A DNA stretch of 64,000 nt from Phyllobacterium pellucidum (GCF_013327855.1 NZ_JABUMX010000003.1:248001-312000), one strand, 5' to 3'. Positions 37,902-50,008 are shown, counted from the first letter of the stretch. Numbers and translations: made by a program. The notes: generated by a model not told the origin, from the sequence alone.

Positions 37902-39845
37902 CTATTCCGAACTGAGAGCGACTGCCGGCTGAAGCCTTGAAGCATTTCGAGCCGGCAGAAAGCCGAACACCAGGCCTGTCAGGAACGAACAGGCGAAGGC
38001 GAGCGCCACCGGCCCGATCGTGAAACTGACTGGCGCGCCAAGAACTTTGGCAAGAATGCCCGTACCAAGGCCGGCGACCACGCCGATTGCACCGCCGATA
38101 GCGGAAACAACCACCGCCTCGATGATGAACTGCAGCAGGATATCGCGCTGGCGCGCGCCTGTTGCCATGCGCACGCCGATTTCGCGCGTCCGCTCACTCA
38201 CACTCACCAGCATGATGTTCATGACGCCGATACCGCCGACGAGCAGGGATATGGCGGCAACGGCACCGAGAAACAGCTTCAGCGTATTCGACGTCTCGGT
38301 CACGGCCTCGCGGATCGAGGCCATATTGGTGATCTGAGTGTCCTGTTTCTTGTGACGGCGATCGAGGAGCGCCTGCAGCGCATCCTGCGTGGTGTCGATG
38401 GCGGCGCTGTCCTTCACCTGTACCGTGATGGAGCGCACATTGCGTTGTCCGAAAATGCGCATGCTGCCTGTCGTCAGCGGCATGAGGATCGTATCGTCCT
38501 GGTCGTTGCCGCCTGGCCCCGCCCCCATCTCACTCATCACGCCAATGATCTGGAACGGAATCTTGCTGACCAGCACATATTTTCCGAGCGGATTTTCGCC
38601 GACCGGAAACAAGGTCTTCTCCACCGTGCGGCCGATGACGGCGACCGGCGCATAGCTTTCCATGTCGTCCCTGTTGAGGAATTCGCCCTTGGCGACTTTC
38701 CAGGATTTCGCCTCCGTGAACTGAGGAACGGTGCCGTTCGCCGTGGTTTGATAGTCGACATTGCCGTAACGTAACGTAACGGTGCTGGTCATTTCCGGCA
38801 CGGCAAACGCAACGTTCGGCACTTCGAGGATGGCGTCCGCATCGGCAGGAACAAGCGTTACGTTACTGCCCCCACTCGTGCCGCGAAAATTCGCCATGCT
38901 CGGCCGAACCACCAGCAAATCGGAACCCATGGCGGAGATACGGTCAAGCACGGAGTTCTGCGCGCCCGTCCCGATTGCCAGCATCGCCACGACAGATCCG
39001 ACACCGATAACAATGCCAAGCAGCGTCAGGATCGTGCGGAACAGGTTGGCATGGAGGGCACGCAGCGCCATCTTGACGGCTTCGGTCACATCGGCAAGTG
39101 CCGCGACGCCTTCGACGGCTTTCTGCTTCAGACCGGAAGCGGCCTCGGGATTGCTGCGGCCCTTCTTGGTGCGATCCGAAACGACGCGCCCGTCGCGCAA
39201 TTCGATAAGCCGGTCTGCCTGTTCGGCAACCTCACGCGAGTGGGTGATAACAATGATGGTGTGGCCGCTCTCATTCATGCTTCGCAGCAGCGCCATAACC
39301 TCTTCGCCGCTCTGGCTGTCCAGAGCGCCGGTAGGTTCGTCCGCAAGAATGATGCGCCCGCCGTTCATCAGCGCCCGGGCGATCGATACGCGTTGCTGCT
39401 GCCCGCCCGAAAGCTGGTTAGGCCGGTGATCGAGCCTGTCGCCGAGCTTCAGCGAATTGAGCAGCGCCTCGGCGCGGTCGCGCCGGTCTCGCGCATGCGC
39501 GCCGGCATAGACGGCAGGAACCTCGACATTCTCCTGGGCGCTCGCCGTCGGAATCAGATTGTAGCTCTGGAAGACGAAGCCGAAGGTGCGACGGCGCAGT
39601 CCGGCAAGCTCGTCGGGTTCGAACGCGGAGACCTGCTCGCCGTCCAGGAGATAGTCGCCGGTGGTTGGCCGGTCGAGGCAGCCCAGAATGTTCATCAGCG
39701 TCGATTTGCCCGAGCCCGATTGGCCGATGATCGCGACAAACTCGCCCGCCTCGATATCGAGCGAGATGCCGTGCAGGACCTCAACGGCGAGATCGCCATT
39801 GTAGTAGGTCTTGGTGATATCCTTGAGCGAGATCAGTGCGGTCAT
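37902..39845 (-). CDS. macB: MacB-type ABC transporter, fused ATPase and permease
   Basis: A 647-residue MacB homologue. The N-terminal ATPase has Walker [10 protein letters not shown] (41-49), signature [15 protein letters not shown] and Walker [17 protein letters not shown]. The permease half has one membrane segment near residue 275 ([18 protein letters not shown]), a large periplasmic domain and three C-terminal segments ([42 protein letters not shown]). Such pumps use ATP to push substrates from the periplasm through an outer-membrane channel (TolC type), which is not encoded nearby. It lies 8 bases after macA. Substrates could be macrolides, lipoproteins or peptides. Confidence 0.94.
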   Translation of the reverse strand: MTALISLKDITKTYYNGDLAVEVLHGISLDIEAGEFVAIIGQSGSGKSTLMNILGCLDRPTTGDYLLDGEQVSAFEPDELAGLRRRTFGFVFQSYNLIPTASAQENVEVPAVYAGAHARDRRDRAEALLNSLKLGDRLDHRPNQLSGGQQQRVSIARALMNGGRIILADEPTGALDSQSGEEVMALLRSMNESGHTIIVITHSREVAEQADRLIELRDGRVVSDRTKKGRSNPEAASGLKQKAVEGVAALADVTEAVKMALRALHANLFRTILTLLGIVIGVGSVVAMLAIGTGAQNSVLDRISAMGSDLLVVRPSMANFRGTSGGSNVTLVPADADAILEVPNVAFAVPEMTSTVTLRYGNVDYQTTANGTVPQFTEAKSWKVAKGEFLNRDDMESYAPVAVIGRTVEKTLFPVGENPLGKYVLVSKIPFQIIGVMSEMGAGPGGNDQDDTILMPLTTGSMRIFGQRNVRSITVQVKDSAAIDTTQDALQALLDRRHKKQDTQITNMASIREAVTETSNTLKLFLGAVAAISLLVGGIGVMNIMLVSVSERTREIGVRMATGARQRDILLQFIIEAVVVSAIGGAIGVVAGLGTGILAKVLGAPVSFTIGPVALAFACSFLTGLVFGFLPARNASRLQPAVALSSE

Positions 39846-39853
39846 GTCTTTGC

Positions 39854-41149
39854 TCAGAACATCGGCGGCATGCGAACCGAACGCTGTGAACGGTTGCCGC
39901 CACTATTCGGTTTCGTCGTTGATGGATCGCTTCCGGTTCCGACGACAACGCGCTCGCCTTCAACGAGACCGCTTTTGATCTCGGCATTGACGCGGTTGCG
40001 AATGCCGACCTCGACCGCACGCGTTTCAGTGGCGCCAGCCGCCGTGACGACTGTCACCTCGCCCTTGTGCGATGCTTCGCCACTGCCGCCGCGCCGCGAG
40101 CCCGAAGGCATGGTGATTGCTGAACTCGGCACGACAAGCACATCTCGCGCAGCGGACTCAACGAAGAAGACCTGGGCGCTCATCGAGATCATGAGATCGC
40201 CATCGGGATTGGGAACGTCGAAGAGCGCATAATATAGAACGACATTGTTTTCGATGTCCGGCGTAGGCTGGATCTGCCGCAGTTTGCCCGTATAGCGCTT
40301 GCCCGGCTGACCGAGCAGCGTGAAATAGGCATCCATGCCGATCTTGAGCTTGCTGACGTCCGCCTCGGAAACCTGCGCCTTGACCGTCATCGTCGAAAGA
40401 TCGGCAATGGTGACGATCGTCGGCGCCGTCTGGCTCGCATTGAGCGTCTGGCCTTCCTTGACCGGTACGGCTGCTATCGTTCCGGCCATAGGAGCATAGA
40501 TCTTGGTGTAGCCAAGGTCGACTTCGTCGCCGGCAAGGGTCGCTTGTTGCTTGCGGATCTGTGCCTCGAGCGCATTGACGTCCGCTTCCGCGCCGGCGAG
40601 GTCGGCGACCGCCTGATCGAGCACCGATTGCGAGACGCTGCGCGTTGCGACGAGATTACGCTGGCGGTCGATATTGGACTGCTTCAAGACAAGCTGCGCC
40701 TGTTTCGAGACGAGCTGAGCCTTCAGATTGGCGAGTTCTGCCTGGTCGATTTCAATCTTGTTGAGGATGGTGGCGGGATCGATCTCGCCTACAAGCTGGT
40801 TTTGCGTGACCTTATCGCCGATCTCGACGTGAAGGACTTTCAGCTGACCGGACACCTGCGCGCCGGCATCGACCGATTTTATCGAATCGAGCGTGCCGAC
40901 TGCGGTAACAGCATTTTCGATATCGCCCCGCTCGACCGCCTGCGTGACGACGGCGGCCGTCGCAGTCGAGTTCTGGTAGCGATTCCACGTATAGGCGCCC
41001 GCTCCAACGGCAATGAGCACCACGGGGATCCAGAACCAGAAGCGGGCGCGCTTTTTCTTGCGGCTCGGTGGAACTGCGCCGGGAATGAAGGTCACATTGG
41101 ATGTTTCGGGAGTCTTGTCCCGCTTGGCCGCTCTGGCTATTTCTTTCAT
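39854..41149 (-). CDS. macA: MacA-type periplasmic adaptor (membrane fusion) protein
   Basis: A 431-residue adaptor. One N-terminal membrane anchor ([21 protein letters not shown], about residues 36-56) is followed by a lipoyl half, a long coiled coil ([27 protein letters not shown] and on) and the second lipoyl half ([22 protein letters not shown]), then barrel domains. The tail is Gly/Ser/Asn-rich. It is the partner of the downstream MacB, 8 bases away, and contacts an outer-membrane channel. No regulator is adjacent. Confidence 0.93.
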   Translation of the reverse strand: MKEIARAAKRDKTPETSNVTFIPGAVPPSRKKKRARFWFWIPVVLIAVGAGAYTWNRYQNSTATAAVVTQAVERGDIENAVTAVGTLDSIKSVDAGAQVSGQLKVLHVEIGDKVTQNQLVGEIDPATILNKIEIDQAELANLKAQLVSKQAQLVLKQSNIDRQRNLVATRSVSQSVLDQAVADLAGAEADVNALEAQIRKQQATLAGDEVDLGYTKIYAPMAGTIAAVPVKEGQTLNASQTAPTIVTIADLSTMTVKAQVSEADVSKLKIGMDAYFTLLGQPGKRYTGKLRQIQPTPDIENNVVLYYALFDVPNPDGDLMISMSAQVFFVESAARDVLVVPSSAITMPSGSRRGGSGEASHKGEVTVVTAAGATETRAVEVGIRNRVNAEIKSGLVEGERVVVGTGSDPSTTKPNSGGNRSQRSVRMPPMF

Positions 41150-41304
41150 CCGACCCGCTCCACTCTCATCCGCCGCCTCAACTCGTCCATATTACCAACA
41201 AATGGAGATGAGGGGTTCGCCCGAAAAGCATTGAGATCATTATATTTTGGTAATGATCCTCAAGGCGCGATTATGAACGGCGCGCATGAACGGCGGCTGA
41301 ATGA

Positions 41305-41787
41305 TCAGACGCGATGATATGGATGTCCGGAGAGGATCGTCGTTGCCCGATACATCTGCTCGGCGACAAGGATGCGCACAATCTGATGCGGCCAGGTCAT
41401 TGCGCCGAGCGCAAGCACAAGATCGGCCCTGTCGCGAAGAGCGGGATCATGCCCATCCGGTCCGCCGATCGCGAGCAGGAGCTGACGCTTGCCGTCGTCG
41501 CGGAAGCGCGCGATCTTTTCCGCGAAGGCTTCGGACGACAATGTCTTGCCGCGCTCATCGAGAAGGACAAGCACGCCGCCCTGATCCAGGGCTTCGAGGA
41601 CTTTTGCCGATTCTTCCTGCTTGCGCAGCTCGGGATGCTGCGCCCTGCTTTCAGTGATTTCCGTCACCGACGCAAATTCGAGCCCGAGTGGCGCGCCGGT
41701 TTTCTTCAAACGGTCGAAATAGCGGTCGGCCAGTTCGCGTTCGGGGCCAGACTTCATCCGGCCAACGGCAAAAACGGTAATGCGCAC
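41305..41787 (-). CDS. rlmH: 23S rRNA (pseudouridine1915-N3)-methyltransferase
   Basis: A 160-residue SPOUT methyltransferase. The knotted SAM-binding end shows LLLAIGGPDGHDPALRDRADLVLALGAMTWPHQIVRILVAEQ and ends with TILSGHPYHRV. It methylates pseudouridine 1915 in helix 69 of the large subunit. It lies downstream of rsfS in the same direction, the usual rsfS-rlmH order, with 144 bases between. Confidence 0.95.
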   Translation of the reverse strand: MRITVFAVGRMKSGPERELADRYFDRLKKTGAPLGLEFASVTEITESRAQHPELRKQEESAKVLEALDQGGVLVLLDERGKTLSSEAFAEKIARFRDDGKRQLLLAIGGPDGHDPALRDRADLVLALGAMTWPHQIVRILVAEQMYRATTILSGHPYHRV

Positions 41788-41931
41788 GAAAGGGTTCCTG
41801 TGCCCGCATTCGGACGGCTGCTACTCTGTTACGGGCTCGTAAACGACCGCGCCGGCCGTTAGCCGGTTCAAAATCACATCAACCGCCCAGGGCGTCATAT
41901 GGGCCTGCGCCCGGACGCCCCGATCCGTCAA

Positions 41932-42315
41932 TCAGTGAACGGTTTCTCCGTCAAGCTCGGGAGCCTGCCACATCTTTTCGATGTTGTAGAACTCACGCAC
42001 TTCGGGACGGAAAACATGGATGATGATATCGCCCGTGTCGATCAGCACCCAATCACCGCCGCTAAGGCCTTCGACCTTGACGCCATTGCCATGCCCGCTC
42101 TCTTTCAGAGCGCGCAAAAGCTGGTCCGCAACCGCCGTTACGTGACGATGCGAACGTCCCGACGCGATGACCATGTGATCACCGATGACGGACTTGCCTC
42201 TCAGGTCGATGGGGACAATGTTTTCGGCCTTGGAGTCTTCAAGACTAGCAAGAACCGACTGAAGGGCGAGAGATACGGAACTCAGTCCGCCCATCTCCGC
42301 CGTTGAAGGTGCCAA
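41932..42315 (-). CDS. rsfS: Ribosomal silencing factor RsfS
   Basis: A protein of about 127 residues that binds L14 on the large subunit and blocks subunit joining under nutrient limitation. The family core is clear: LASLEDSKAENIVPIDLRGKSVIGDHMVIASGRSHRHVTAVAD, then DWVLIDTGDIIIHVFRPEVREFYNIEKMW. The start is uncertain. A TTG at 42315 has AGAAGGA upstream; the ATG at 42294 gives 120 residues but its GGCGGAG touches the start codon. It follows nadD, as in most proteobacteria. Confidence 0.93.
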   Translation of the reverse strand: MAPSTAEMGGLSSVSLALQSVLASLEDSKAENIVPIDLRGKSVIGDHMVIASGRSHRHVTAVADQLLRALKESGHGNGVKVEGLSGGDWVLIDTGDIIIHVFRPEVREFYNIEKMWQAPELDGETVH

Positions 42316-42457
42316 GGCATCCTTCTTCTGAAATGCTGTTCTCAGTGTATTTCCTTTCCCTTAAGAACAACGCGACGCAGCCGACAAAACATACTGCACG
42401 CTATTAAGATAGGCAGAGTCGCATGACACTTTCAAGACATCCGAAGGGAGCATTCGA

Positions 42458-43120
42458 TCACGTTTTGCGCGATCCACTCTGCGTCCCGTTGCGGATAGCC
42501 GTAGAAGAGAGCAGCGAACGAGGCCCATGGATGAATGTCCATGCCGGTGCCTTCGAGCGCGCCAGAATCGGCGCGTCCGCTTCATCGATGCGTGCGTAGT
42601 CGAAGGTCTTGGCCATGCGCGACGACAAAAATGCCAGCGTCGATCCCGGCCTGTCGATAACGGCGATGGGAAAAGTCAGCGCGATCTTGTGCCAGCGTTG
42701 CCAGCGGTGGAAATCCGCCAGGTTGTCCGCGCCCATGATCCAGACGAAATTGACGCCGGGATTGCGCGCCTTGATCAGGGCGAGCGTATCTGCCGTGTAG
42801 CGAATATGATAGGCGGCTTCGAAGGCGGTGATCTTGATGCGAGGATCGTGCAGCAGGGCTTCGCAAAGCGCCAGTCGCTCGGCGAGCGGCGCCAGCCGCC
42901 TCGTATCCTTGAGCGGGTTGCCGGGCGTGACCATCCACCAGAGCTGATCGAGCTTGAGGCGCCGCAGGGCGATTTCCGCAACGAGCGCGTGACCGGCATG
43001 CGGCGGGTTGAACGACCCGCCAAAAAGCCCGACCGTCATGCCTTTTTCAACAAAGGGCATGCGCAGGTGCGCTTCACTGACGCCGGGGAAGCTTGTCTGC
43101 AGCGCCTGCCCTGCCGTCAC
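42458..43120 (-). CDS. nadD: Nicotinate-nucleotide adenylyltransferase
   Basis: A 220-residue enzyme making deamido-NAD from nicotinate mononucleotide and ATP. The nucleotidyltransferase motif [14 protein letters not shown] is at residues 31-44 and the second motif SSTAIRNG is near the C-terminus. The GTG start overlaps the proA stop by four bases (GTGA), giving tight coupling. An ATG at codon 21 ([15 protein letters not shown]) is another candidate. The proA-nadD-rsfS-rlmH order is conserved in Hyphomicrobiales. Confidence 0.94.
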   Translation of the reverse strand: MTAGQALQTSFPGVSEAHLRMPFVEKGMTVGLFGGSFNPPHAGHALVAEIALRRLKLDQLWWMVTPGNPLKDTRRLAPLAERLALCEALLHDPRIKITAFEAAYHIRYTADTLALIKARNPGVNFVWIMGADNLADFHRWQRWHKIALTFPIAVIDRPGSTLAFLSSRMAKTFDYARIDEADAPILARSKAPAWTFIHGPRSLLSSTAIRNGTQSGSRKT

Positions 43121-44400
43121 GGGCGCGTCTGGCCATTGCCGCGCACGCGGTACTTGAACGACGTCAATTGCTCTACGCCGACCGGACCACGCGCGTGCAT
43201 CTTGCCAGTCGCGATGCCGATCTCCGCGCCCATGCCAAACTCGCCGCCGTCGGCAAACTGCGTCGACGCGTTGTGCAGCAAAATGGCCGAATCGATCTCA
43301 TTAAAAAACCGCTCGACCACCTTCGGATCTTCCGCGACGACGGCCTCGGTGTGATGCGACGAATAGCGATTGATATGATCGAGAGCGCCACCGATGCCAT
43401 CGACCAGCCGCACCGAAATGATAGCGTCGAGATATTCCGTCGTCCAATCTTCTTCTCTAGCGGGCGTTGCAGCGGGATAGACCGATACCACGTCCGCCTC
43501 GGCGCGAACCTCGCAACCCGCTGCGCTGAGATCCCCGAGCAAGGCAGCGAAGTCAGCCGGCGCGATGGCACGGTCGATAAGAAGCGTTTCCGCCGCCCCG
43601 CAAATCCCGGTGCGCCGCATCTTGGCATTGACTGCAATCTTGCGCGCCATGGCGAGATCGGCAGAGCCGTCGATATAAAGATGGCACAGGCCCTCGAGAT
43701 GGGCGAACACGGGCACACGCGCTTCGGACTGTACCCGCGCCACCAGGCTTTTGCCGCCACGCGGTATGATCACATCAAGATTGCCATCGAGACCCGTCAG
43801 CATTTCCCCGACGGCGGCGCGATCGGTCGTGGGAACGAGCTGGATCGCATCGCGCGGCAAGCCTGCCGCTTCGAGCCCCTCGATCAAGGCAGCATGAATT
43901 GCTCGCGAGGAATGCGCCGAATCGGAGCCGCCGCGCAAGATGACGGCATTACCGGATTTGAGGCAAAGGGCGCCCGCATCAGCGGTCACATTCGGCCGGC
44001 TTTCGTAGATGACGCCGATGACGCCGAGCGGGGTGCGCACCCGCTCGATGTGGAGGCCATTGGGACGATCCCATTCGGCGATCACCGTACCGATAGGATC
44101 CGGCAGTGCAGCGATCGTGCGGATGCTTTCCGCGATACAGGCGATACGCTTTTCATCCAGTGTCAGGCGGTCCAGCATTGCGGTGCTCATGCCGGCGGTT
44201 ACCCCATTGGCGACGTCCTCGCGGTTGGCTGCGAGGATTTCTGCTTGGCGGCGCTCGATCGCCCTAGCCATGGCATTGAGCGCAGCCGTCTTCTTGTCCG
44301 GCGAGGCGATAGCAAGCGGTTGTGCGGCGACGCGAGCCTTGCGGCCGATTTCGGCCATAAGATCGGCGACTGTCGTCTTAGCCTCGACGCGTTCCAACAT
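43117..44400 (-). CDS. proA: Glutamate-5-semialdehyde dehydrogenase (gamma-glutamyl phosphate reductase)
   Basis: A 427-residue enzyme of proline synthesis reducing glutamyl-5-phosphate to the semialdehyde. The catalytic cysteine lies in [15 protein letters not shown], and [38 protein letters not shown] is a very typical ProA stretch. It starts 3 bases after proB and overlaps nadD by four bases. Confidence 0.96.
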   Translation of the reverse strand: MLERVEAKTTVADLMAEIGRKARVAAQPLAIASPDKKTAALNAMARAIERRQAEILAANREDVANGVTAGMSTAMLDRLTLDEKRIACIAESIRTIAALPDPIGTVIAEWDRPNGLHIERVRTPLGVIGVIYESRPNVTADAGALCLKSGNAVILRGGSDSAHSSRAIHAALIEGLEAAGLPRDAIQLVPTTDRAAVGEMLTGLDGNLDVIIPRGGKSLVARVQSEARVPVFAHLEGLCHLYIDGSADLAMARKIAVNAKMRRTGICGAAETLLIDRAIAPADFAALLGDLSAAGCEVRAEADVVSVYPAATPAREEDWTTEYLDAIISVRLVDGIGGALDHINRYSSHHTEAVVAEDPKVVERFFNEIDSAILLHNASTQFADGGEFGMGAEIGIATGKMHARGPVGVEQLTSFKYRVRGNGQTRP

Positions 44401-44403
44401 TTG

Positions 44404-45570
44404 CTACTCCTTCGCCGCAGCCGCCCGCTTGGCCGCGCGCACCACAAGATCATCACGATGAATCATCGCCGAACGTGCATCATAACCGAGAATGCCGGCA
44501 ATCTCATTGGTCTTCCGTCCGGCTATTTTCACCGCATCGGCGGCGTCATAGGCAATGAGGCCGCGCGCAGCCTCGCGCCCGTCGGGCCCGAACACCGCAA
44601 CCGTATCACCACGCAGGAATTGCCCTGCGACTTCGCGAACACCGGCCGCAAGCAGCGACTTGCCCGATTTCAGCGCAACGAGCGCTCCCTCGTCGATGAC
44701 GATGCGCCCCGAAGGTTCGAGATTGCCCGAAATCCACGTCTTCCACGCGTTGACCGGCGTCAAACTCGCCTTGAACAGCGTGGAGCGCTCGCCCTGATCG
44801 ATCGACGCGAGCGGATTGAAGCGCGTGCCCGACGTTATGATCATGGCGGTGCCCGCCGCATTGGCGATCTTGCCGGCGTCAAGCTTGGTCTTCATGCCGC
44901 CACGCGAATATTCCGAGGCGGCAGCCCCCGCCATCGCTTCGATATCCGGCGTGATGGCATCAACGACGGGCAGGAACTGCGCATCCGGATTCTGGTGTGG
45001 CGGAGCGGTGTAGAGCCCGTCTATATCGGAAAGCAGGATCAGTAGATCAGCGCCCATCATCGTCGCAACGCGAGCCGCCAGGCGATCATTGTCGCCGTAG
45101 CGGATTTCAGTGGTCGCAACCGTATCGTTTTCATTGATGACGGGGATGGCCTTCAACCGCAAAAGCGTGCCTACAGTGGCACGCGCGTTGAGATAGCGGC
45201 GCCGTTCCTCCGTATCGGAAAGCGTCAGCAGAATTTGCCCGGCGCGCAGAGCGTGATGACTGAGCACTTCGGCATATGCCTTCGCAAGTTCGATCTGCCC
45301 GGCAGCCGCGGCGGCCTGGCTTTCTTCGAGGCGCAGAGGCCCCTTCGGAAGCCCGAGGACAGTACGCCCGAGCGCGATCGCGCCTGACGATACGATCATC
45401 ACCTCGACACCGGCCTTGGCGAGCGCAGCGACATCGGCGCCAAGGCTTTCCAGCCAATCGCGCTTGAGACCGGCTGTACGGTCGACAAGCAGGGCCGAAC
45501 CGATCTTCACCACAATGCGGCGATAGGTCGAGAGCCTGAAAGACTGATGCGGCTGGGAAATATGATTCAT
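44404..45570 (-). CDS. proB: Glutamate 5-kinase
   Basis: A 388-residue kinase for the first step of proline synthesis. The amino acid kinase domain starts [14 protein letters not shown] (residues 17-30), with [11 protein letters not shown] and [24 protein letters not shown]-terminal PUA domain follows (about 285-370; [25 protein letters not shown]), so it is the full-length feedback-sensitive form. It follows obgE after 30 bases and precedes proA by 3. Confidence 0.96.
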   Translation of the reverse strand: MNHISQPHQSFRLSTYRRIVVKIGSALLVDRTAGLKRDWLESLGADVAALAKAGVEVMIVSSGAIALGRTVLGLPKGPLRLEESQAAAAAGQIELAKAYAEVLSHHALRAGQILLTLSDTEERRRYLNARATVGTLLRLKAIPVINENDTVATTEIRYGDNDRLAARVATMMGADLLILLSDIDGLYTAPPHQNPDAQFLPVVDAITPDIEAMAGAAASEYSRGGMKTKLDAGKIANAAGTAMIITSGTRFNPLASIDQGERSTLFKASLTPVNAWKTWISGNLEPSGRIVIDEGALVALKSGKSLLAAGVREVAGQFLRGDTVAVFGPDGREAARGLIAYDAADAVKIAGRKTNEIAGILGYDARSAMIHRDDLVVRAAKRAAAAKE

Positions 45571-45600
45571 CTGATCAAACCAACGCTCATCGTTGAATAT

Positions 45601-46647
<1,047 letters not shown>

Positions 46648-46690
46648 TTATCGTTGTGGCGAGGCATTACAGTAAAATGCCCGCAAAGAA

Positions 46691-46721
46691 AACTGGCCGT
46701 GCCTATGCAGGACGGCCAGTT
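46691..46721 (-). terminator. Terminator after the GNAT gene
   Basis: A 10-base perfect stem (AACTGGCCGT/ACGGCCAGTT) with an 11-base loop, followed by TTCTTT on the minus strand, sits just past the GNAT stop and upstream of obgE. Confidence 0.75.
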
Positions 46722-46724
46722 CAT

Positions 46725-47345
46725 TCATGATGTCCAGCTACGCAGACCAATCCAGGTGCGCCGATCGAGCATGTAGCGCTCGACAGGCACGTTGCCGGCA
46801 GCAATCGAATCCATCATGCCGGTGTTGGCATACTGGAAACCGCTCTTGTAGATCACCCGGCGCGAGGCGATGTTCGACACGCGGCACGACGCGTGCAGCT
46901 TTTCGACCTGCGTCGCGCGGAAAACGAGATCGACCAGGGCGTGGGCAGCCTCGGTGGCATAGCCTTTGCCCCAGTAGGGCTCGCCCAGCCAGTAGCCGAT
47001 TTCCAATTCATCCCGGCGCGAAGGAACGTACTCATCCTTGCTGCGCCGGTAATTGATGCCGCAGCACCCGATAAACGTGCCGGATTGGCCCAGGGTAATC
47101 GCGTAGACGCATTTGCCGATCTCGCCCGCATTGGCGCGGCGCACAAAATCCACCGCATGTTCCTTCGTATAGGGATGCGGCATACGCGAAAGCATTTCCG
47201 CCACATGAAGGTTATCGGCGAGACGGGCAATTGCGTCGACATCCTCGTTACGTGGCGCCCGTAAAACCAGGCGTTCCGTAACGAGCACGGGACAGTCTAT
47301 CAGGTCCAGCCGTTCTTCATCGTCTTCCAGTAAATCAGCAACCAT
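46725..47345 (-). CDS. GNAT family N-acetyltransferase (RimJ/RimL-like)
   Basis: A 206-residue acetyltransferase of the RimJ/RimL group. LVTERLVLRAPRNEDVDAIARL starts the fold at about residue 21, the acetyl-CoA loop is YWGKGYATEAAHALVD, and NIASRRVIYKSGFQYANTG closes it. RimJ and RimL acetylate N-termini of ribosomal proteins; the target here is unknown. Its place between rpmA/rplU and obgE is conserved in related genomes, which hints at a ribosomal role. Confidence 0.88.
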   Translation of the reverse strand: MVADLLEDDEERLDLIDCPVLVTERLVLRAPRNEDVDAIARLADNLHVAEMLSRMPHPYTKEHAVDFVRRANAGEIGKCVYAITLGQSGTFIGCCGINYRRSKDEYVPSRRDELEIGYWLGEPYWGKGYATEAAHALVDLVFRATQVEKLHASCRVSNIASRRVIYKSGFQYANTGMMDSIAAGNVPVERYMLDRRTWIGLRSWTS

Positions 47346-47369
47346 TTTGTCGTCCTCCAGACACGAAAA

Positions 47370-47396
47370 GGGAGATGGGCTTTAATCCCATCTCCC
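47370..47396 (-). terminator. Terminator after rplU-rpmA
   Basis: A 10-base perfect stem (GGGAGATGGG/CCCATCTCCC) with a 7-base loop, followed by TTTT on the minus strand, about 70 bases past the rpmA stop. Confidence 0.88.
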
Positions 47397-47465
47397 CTTT
47401 GATCTTTTGGCGGTTGCCATGTTTCACCGGGTCCGATGGGACGCCGGTGCTTCAAGCAGGACCGG

Positions 47466-47738
47466 CTATTCTGCTGCTTCGGCGATCGGGTTGACGATCG
47501 ACACGTAGCTGCGGCCGTTGGCTTTGGTACGGAAGGAAACGACGCCTGCTTCAAGCGCAAACAGGGTGTGATCCTTGCCAAGACCAACATTGGTGCCAGC
47601 ATGCCACTTGGTGCCGCGTTGACGCACGAGGATGTTGCCGGCGAGAACCTTCTCGCCGCCAAACTTCTTCACGCCAAGGCGCTTCGATTCGGAATCACGA
47701 CCGTTGCGTGACGAACCACCAGCTTTTTTGTGTGCCAT
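47466..47738 (-). CDS. rpmA: 50S ribosomal protein L27
   Basis: A 90-residue L27. The N-terminus [29 protein letters not shown] is invariant in the family and reaches the peptidyl transferase centre. There is no Firmicutes-type cleavable extension. It follows rplU by 23 bases in the same direction; AGGAG lies before the ATG. Confidence 0.97.
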   Translation of the reverse strand: MAHKKAGGSSRNGRDSESKRLGVKKFGGEKVLAGNILVRQRGTKWHAGTNVGLGKDHTLFALEAGVVSFRTKANGRSYVSIVNPIAEAAE

Positions 47739-47761
47739 CGGATTGCTCCTCTAAACTCTTC

Positions 47762-48247
47762 TTACTCGCCCGTAGCGGGCTTTTCAGCCTTGGTTGCAGC
47801 CTTCTTCGGCGCAGCCTTGGCCTTGGGGGCGGCTTTCGTCTCGGTTGCATCCGCGGCGACGGCAGCTTCTTCTGCCTTCGGAGCGGCTACCTTCTTGGCC
47901 GGCTTTTCAGCGGCCTTCTTGGAAGGCTTCGCACCATCCGTCAGGATTTCCGAGATGCGGATCGTCGTCAGTTCCTGGAGATGACCACGCGTGCGCTTGG
48001 AATTCTGGCGGCGACGCTTCTTGAATGCAATGACCTTGCGGGCACGGCCCTGCTCGACGACTTCCGCCGTGACGAGCGCGCCGTTGACGACGGGAGCACC
48101 GATCGTTGCGTCTGCTCCGACGCCTACCATCAGAACTTCGGCGAACTCAACGATGTCGCCGGCTTCGCCAGCAACTTTCTCGACCTTCACGAGGTCGTTG
48201 GCGGCAACGCGATACTGCTTACCACCGGTCTTGATGACTGCGAACAT
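47762..48247 (-). CDS. rplU: 50S ribosomal protein L21 with Ala/Lys-rich tail
   Basis: A 161-residue L21. The core (residues 1-105) is standard: [49 protein letters not shown] low-complexity Ala/Lys/Pro tail (106-161) follows. In many relatives such a tail ends in a helix-hairpin-helix-like domain; here that domain is missing, while a similar one is on LivG. The ATG at 48247 has AAAGGG upstream. It is first in rplU-rpmA. Confidence 0.95.
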   Translation of the reverse strand: MFAVIKTGGKQYRVAANDLVKVEKVAGEAGDIVEFAEVLMVGVGADATIGAPVVNGALVTAEVVEQGRARKVIAFKKRRRQNSKRTRGHLQELTTIRISEILTDGAKPSKKAAEKPAKKVAAPKAEEAAVAADATETKAAPKAKAAPKKAATKAEKPATGE

Positions 48248-48594
48248 TTTTTCCCTTTCGGCGTTCGGTTCGGTTTTTTGCGGCACGCCGCAATAACCGT
48301 CTTTTTGTCAGTCGTGACAGATTGATAGAAAGGCGCTTCGATCAAAGAATTTAGGCGCCCGGATTCAAAAACAAACGGCGCGGAGAATCCCCCACGCCAG
48401 TCGTTGCGCGCTTATAAGATCCGCTTTGTTGGAGAGTCAAGAAATTTAACGCAAAATTGCTCTTGTATCTCGAAGCTTTGCCCGCTATCTAGCACGCCGC
48501 ACGCTCAAGCCAAGCCCTATGGGGCATCGCGGCACCGGCAGGGTTGAATTTCCTGACCATTTTCTTTCGGGACCGAGTCATCGGTTTCTGGCGC
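48248..48594. other. Gap between rplU and tRNA-Ser
   Basis: About 350 bases that hold the rplU-rpmA promoter on the minus strand and the tRNA promoter on the plus strand. The middle (48300-48480) is AT-richer. No gene or clear hairpin was found. A small frame antisense to the tRNA is spurious. Confidence 0.5.
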
Positions 48595-48684
48595 GGAGAG
48601 GTGGCTGAGTGGTTGAAAGCACCGCACTCGAAATGCGGCATGGGGGCAACTCCATCGGGGGTTCAAATCCCTCCCTCTCCGCCA
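48595..48684 (+). tRNA. tRNA-Ser (anticodon CGA)
   Basis: A 90-base serine tRNA with encoded CCA. Acceptor arm GGAGAGG pairs with CCTCTCC, the discriminator is G, and the anticodon stem CCGCA/TGCGG encloses CTCGAAA with anticodon CGA at 48629-48631, reading UCG. A long variable arm (TGGGGGCAACTCCA region) and TTCAAAT T-loop confirm the serine class. Confidence 0.97.
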
Positions 48685-48717
48685 TTTATTCTGCCTGATC
48701 ACCAGCCTTTTATTTTT

Positions 48718-48728
48718 GTGCAGTGCAG
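48718..48728. promoter_or_regulatory. PhaR-like site upstream of the PHB-type esterase (7 of 8 match)
   Basis: GTGC-AGT-GCAG differs by one base from the CTGC-N3-GCAG dyad of the phaR region. It lies 72 bases before the esterase start and after the tRNA. Suggestive only. Confidence 0.4.
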
Positions 48729-48799
48729 CAACTTTCCTTTCGCAATTGCGTTATAAGCAATTGGCGCCATTGTGGTCGCTGACGGGAAAGGATGCCTTC

Positions 48800-49891
48800 A
48801 TGCGCAACATAGCCGACACGATCAGACGCCTGAACGTAAATCGCATGCCGGCAGGCATCATTGACGCTGGCGGAAGTACGCGCCTCAAAGCACTTGCGGA
48901 TTTTGGCCGGAACCCCGGCGAATTGCGGGCATGGCACTATATTCCGGCAAACTTCAAGCCAGGCTCGCCTCTGGTCGTGGTTCTCCACGGCTGCACGCAA
49001 ACCGCAGCCGGCTATGATCGCGGCTCGGGATGGTCAGAATTGGCTGACACGCACGGGTTTGCGCTGCTATTTCCGGAACAGCAGCGTGGCAACAACGCGA
49101 ACCTCTGTTTCAACTGGTTCAACCCCGGCGACGTAGGCCGGGGACAGGGCGAAGTGGAGTCGATCCGTCAGATGCTCGTGGCGATGTCGGCGCGCTATCC
49201 GATCGATCGATCGCCAACATATATAACGGGCCTATCGGCGGGTGGCGCCATGGCCGCCGCAATGCTTTCAACCTATCCGGAACTGTTCAAGGCAGGCGCG
49301 ATCATCGCCGGCCTGCCGTTCGGTACTGCGTCCACCATCCCTGAGGCGTTTGACCGCATGCGCGGCCATGGCTTGCCGGAAAGTCGGGCATTGGCGGAGA
49401 AAGTCCGCAAAGCCTCCGGTCACGCGGGTTCCTGGCCGGCGATATCCGTCTGGCATGGAAGCGCGGATACGACCGTCGATCCTGTCAATATGGAAGCGAT
49501 CATTGGCCAGTGGTGGCACTTGAGCGATCTCGACGATGCGCCGACGATCACTTCGCTGACCCAAAAACACCAGTGCAGGACATGGCGGGATGCGAACGGT
49601 GTCGCATGCATCGAAGCCCATACGATCAAGGGCATGGCCCATGGAACGCCTATCAAGACCGGCGGCATTGACGGGTATGGAGCGGCAGGTCCTTTCATGC
49701 TCGATGTGGGCGTTTCCTCGACCTGGCACATCGCCGATTCCTGGAACCTGATCACTAAAACAGAGCGGCAGAAAGTCGAAGCAATCAAGCCTGCCCTTGA
49801 AGGAACCGGCCTCAACGACGCTCGCGGCGGCGATCAGGCTGTCGGGAGCGTCATTGAAAACGCGCTTCGCGCTGCGGGTCTGATGCGATAG
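48800..49891 (+). CDS. PHB depolymerase family esterase
   Basis: A 363-residue alpha/beta hydrolase of the extracellular PHB depolymerase/feruloyl esterase family. The oxyanion region is PLVVVLHGCTQTAAGYDRGSGW, the nucleophile is Ser146 in GLSAGGAMA, an Asp in SVWHGSADTTVDP and a His in IKGMAHGTP complete the triad. No clear signal peptide is seen, so despite the family name it may act inside the cell. The ATG at 48800 has GGAAAGGA upstream; the frame extends further without similarity. A PhaR-like dyad lies upstream. Substrate could be PHB oligomers or another ester. Confidence 0.88.
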   Translation: MRNIADTIRRLNVNRMPAGIIDAGGSTRLKALADFGRNPGELRAWHYIPANFKPGSPLVVVLHGCTQTAAGYDRGSGWSELADTHGFALLFPEQQRGNNANLCFNWFNPGDVGRGQGEVESIRQMLVAMSARYPIDRSPTYITGLSAGGAMAAAMLSTYPELFKAGAIIAGLPFGTASTIPEAFDRMRGHGLPESRALAEKVRKASGHAGSWPAISVWHGSADTTVDPVNMEAIIGQWWHLSDLDDAPTITSLTQKHQCRTWRDANGVACIEAHTIKGMAHGTPIKTGGIDGYGAAGPFMLDVGVSSTWHIADSWNLITKTERQKVEAIKPALEGTGLNDARGGDQAVGSVIENALRAAGLMR

Positions 49892-50008
49892 GGCCCTATC
49901 CGACTTTTCGGTCCATCGCCGGGAGAATGCCATTCCCGGCTGGATCGGCCGCGGTCGACAATAAAGTCGCTCGGGAACAAATAGGGACGTTACAGCTTCT
50001 AGTGATAC

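Noticed and set aside
38764..38782. Triple GTAAC repeat inside macB
   Set aside because: It encodes a conserved coding stretch (TVTLRYGN) and is explained by codon choice.
48517..48702. Small minus-strand frame with GRDLNPRWSCPHAAFR
   Set aside because: It is antisense to the tRNA-Ser gene; this translation is a well-known spurious product of such tRNAs.
49974..50000. GGAAC followed by CGTT upstream of the peptide gene
   Set aside because: The spacing is only 9 bases, far from the 16-17 needed for an EcfG-type promoter.
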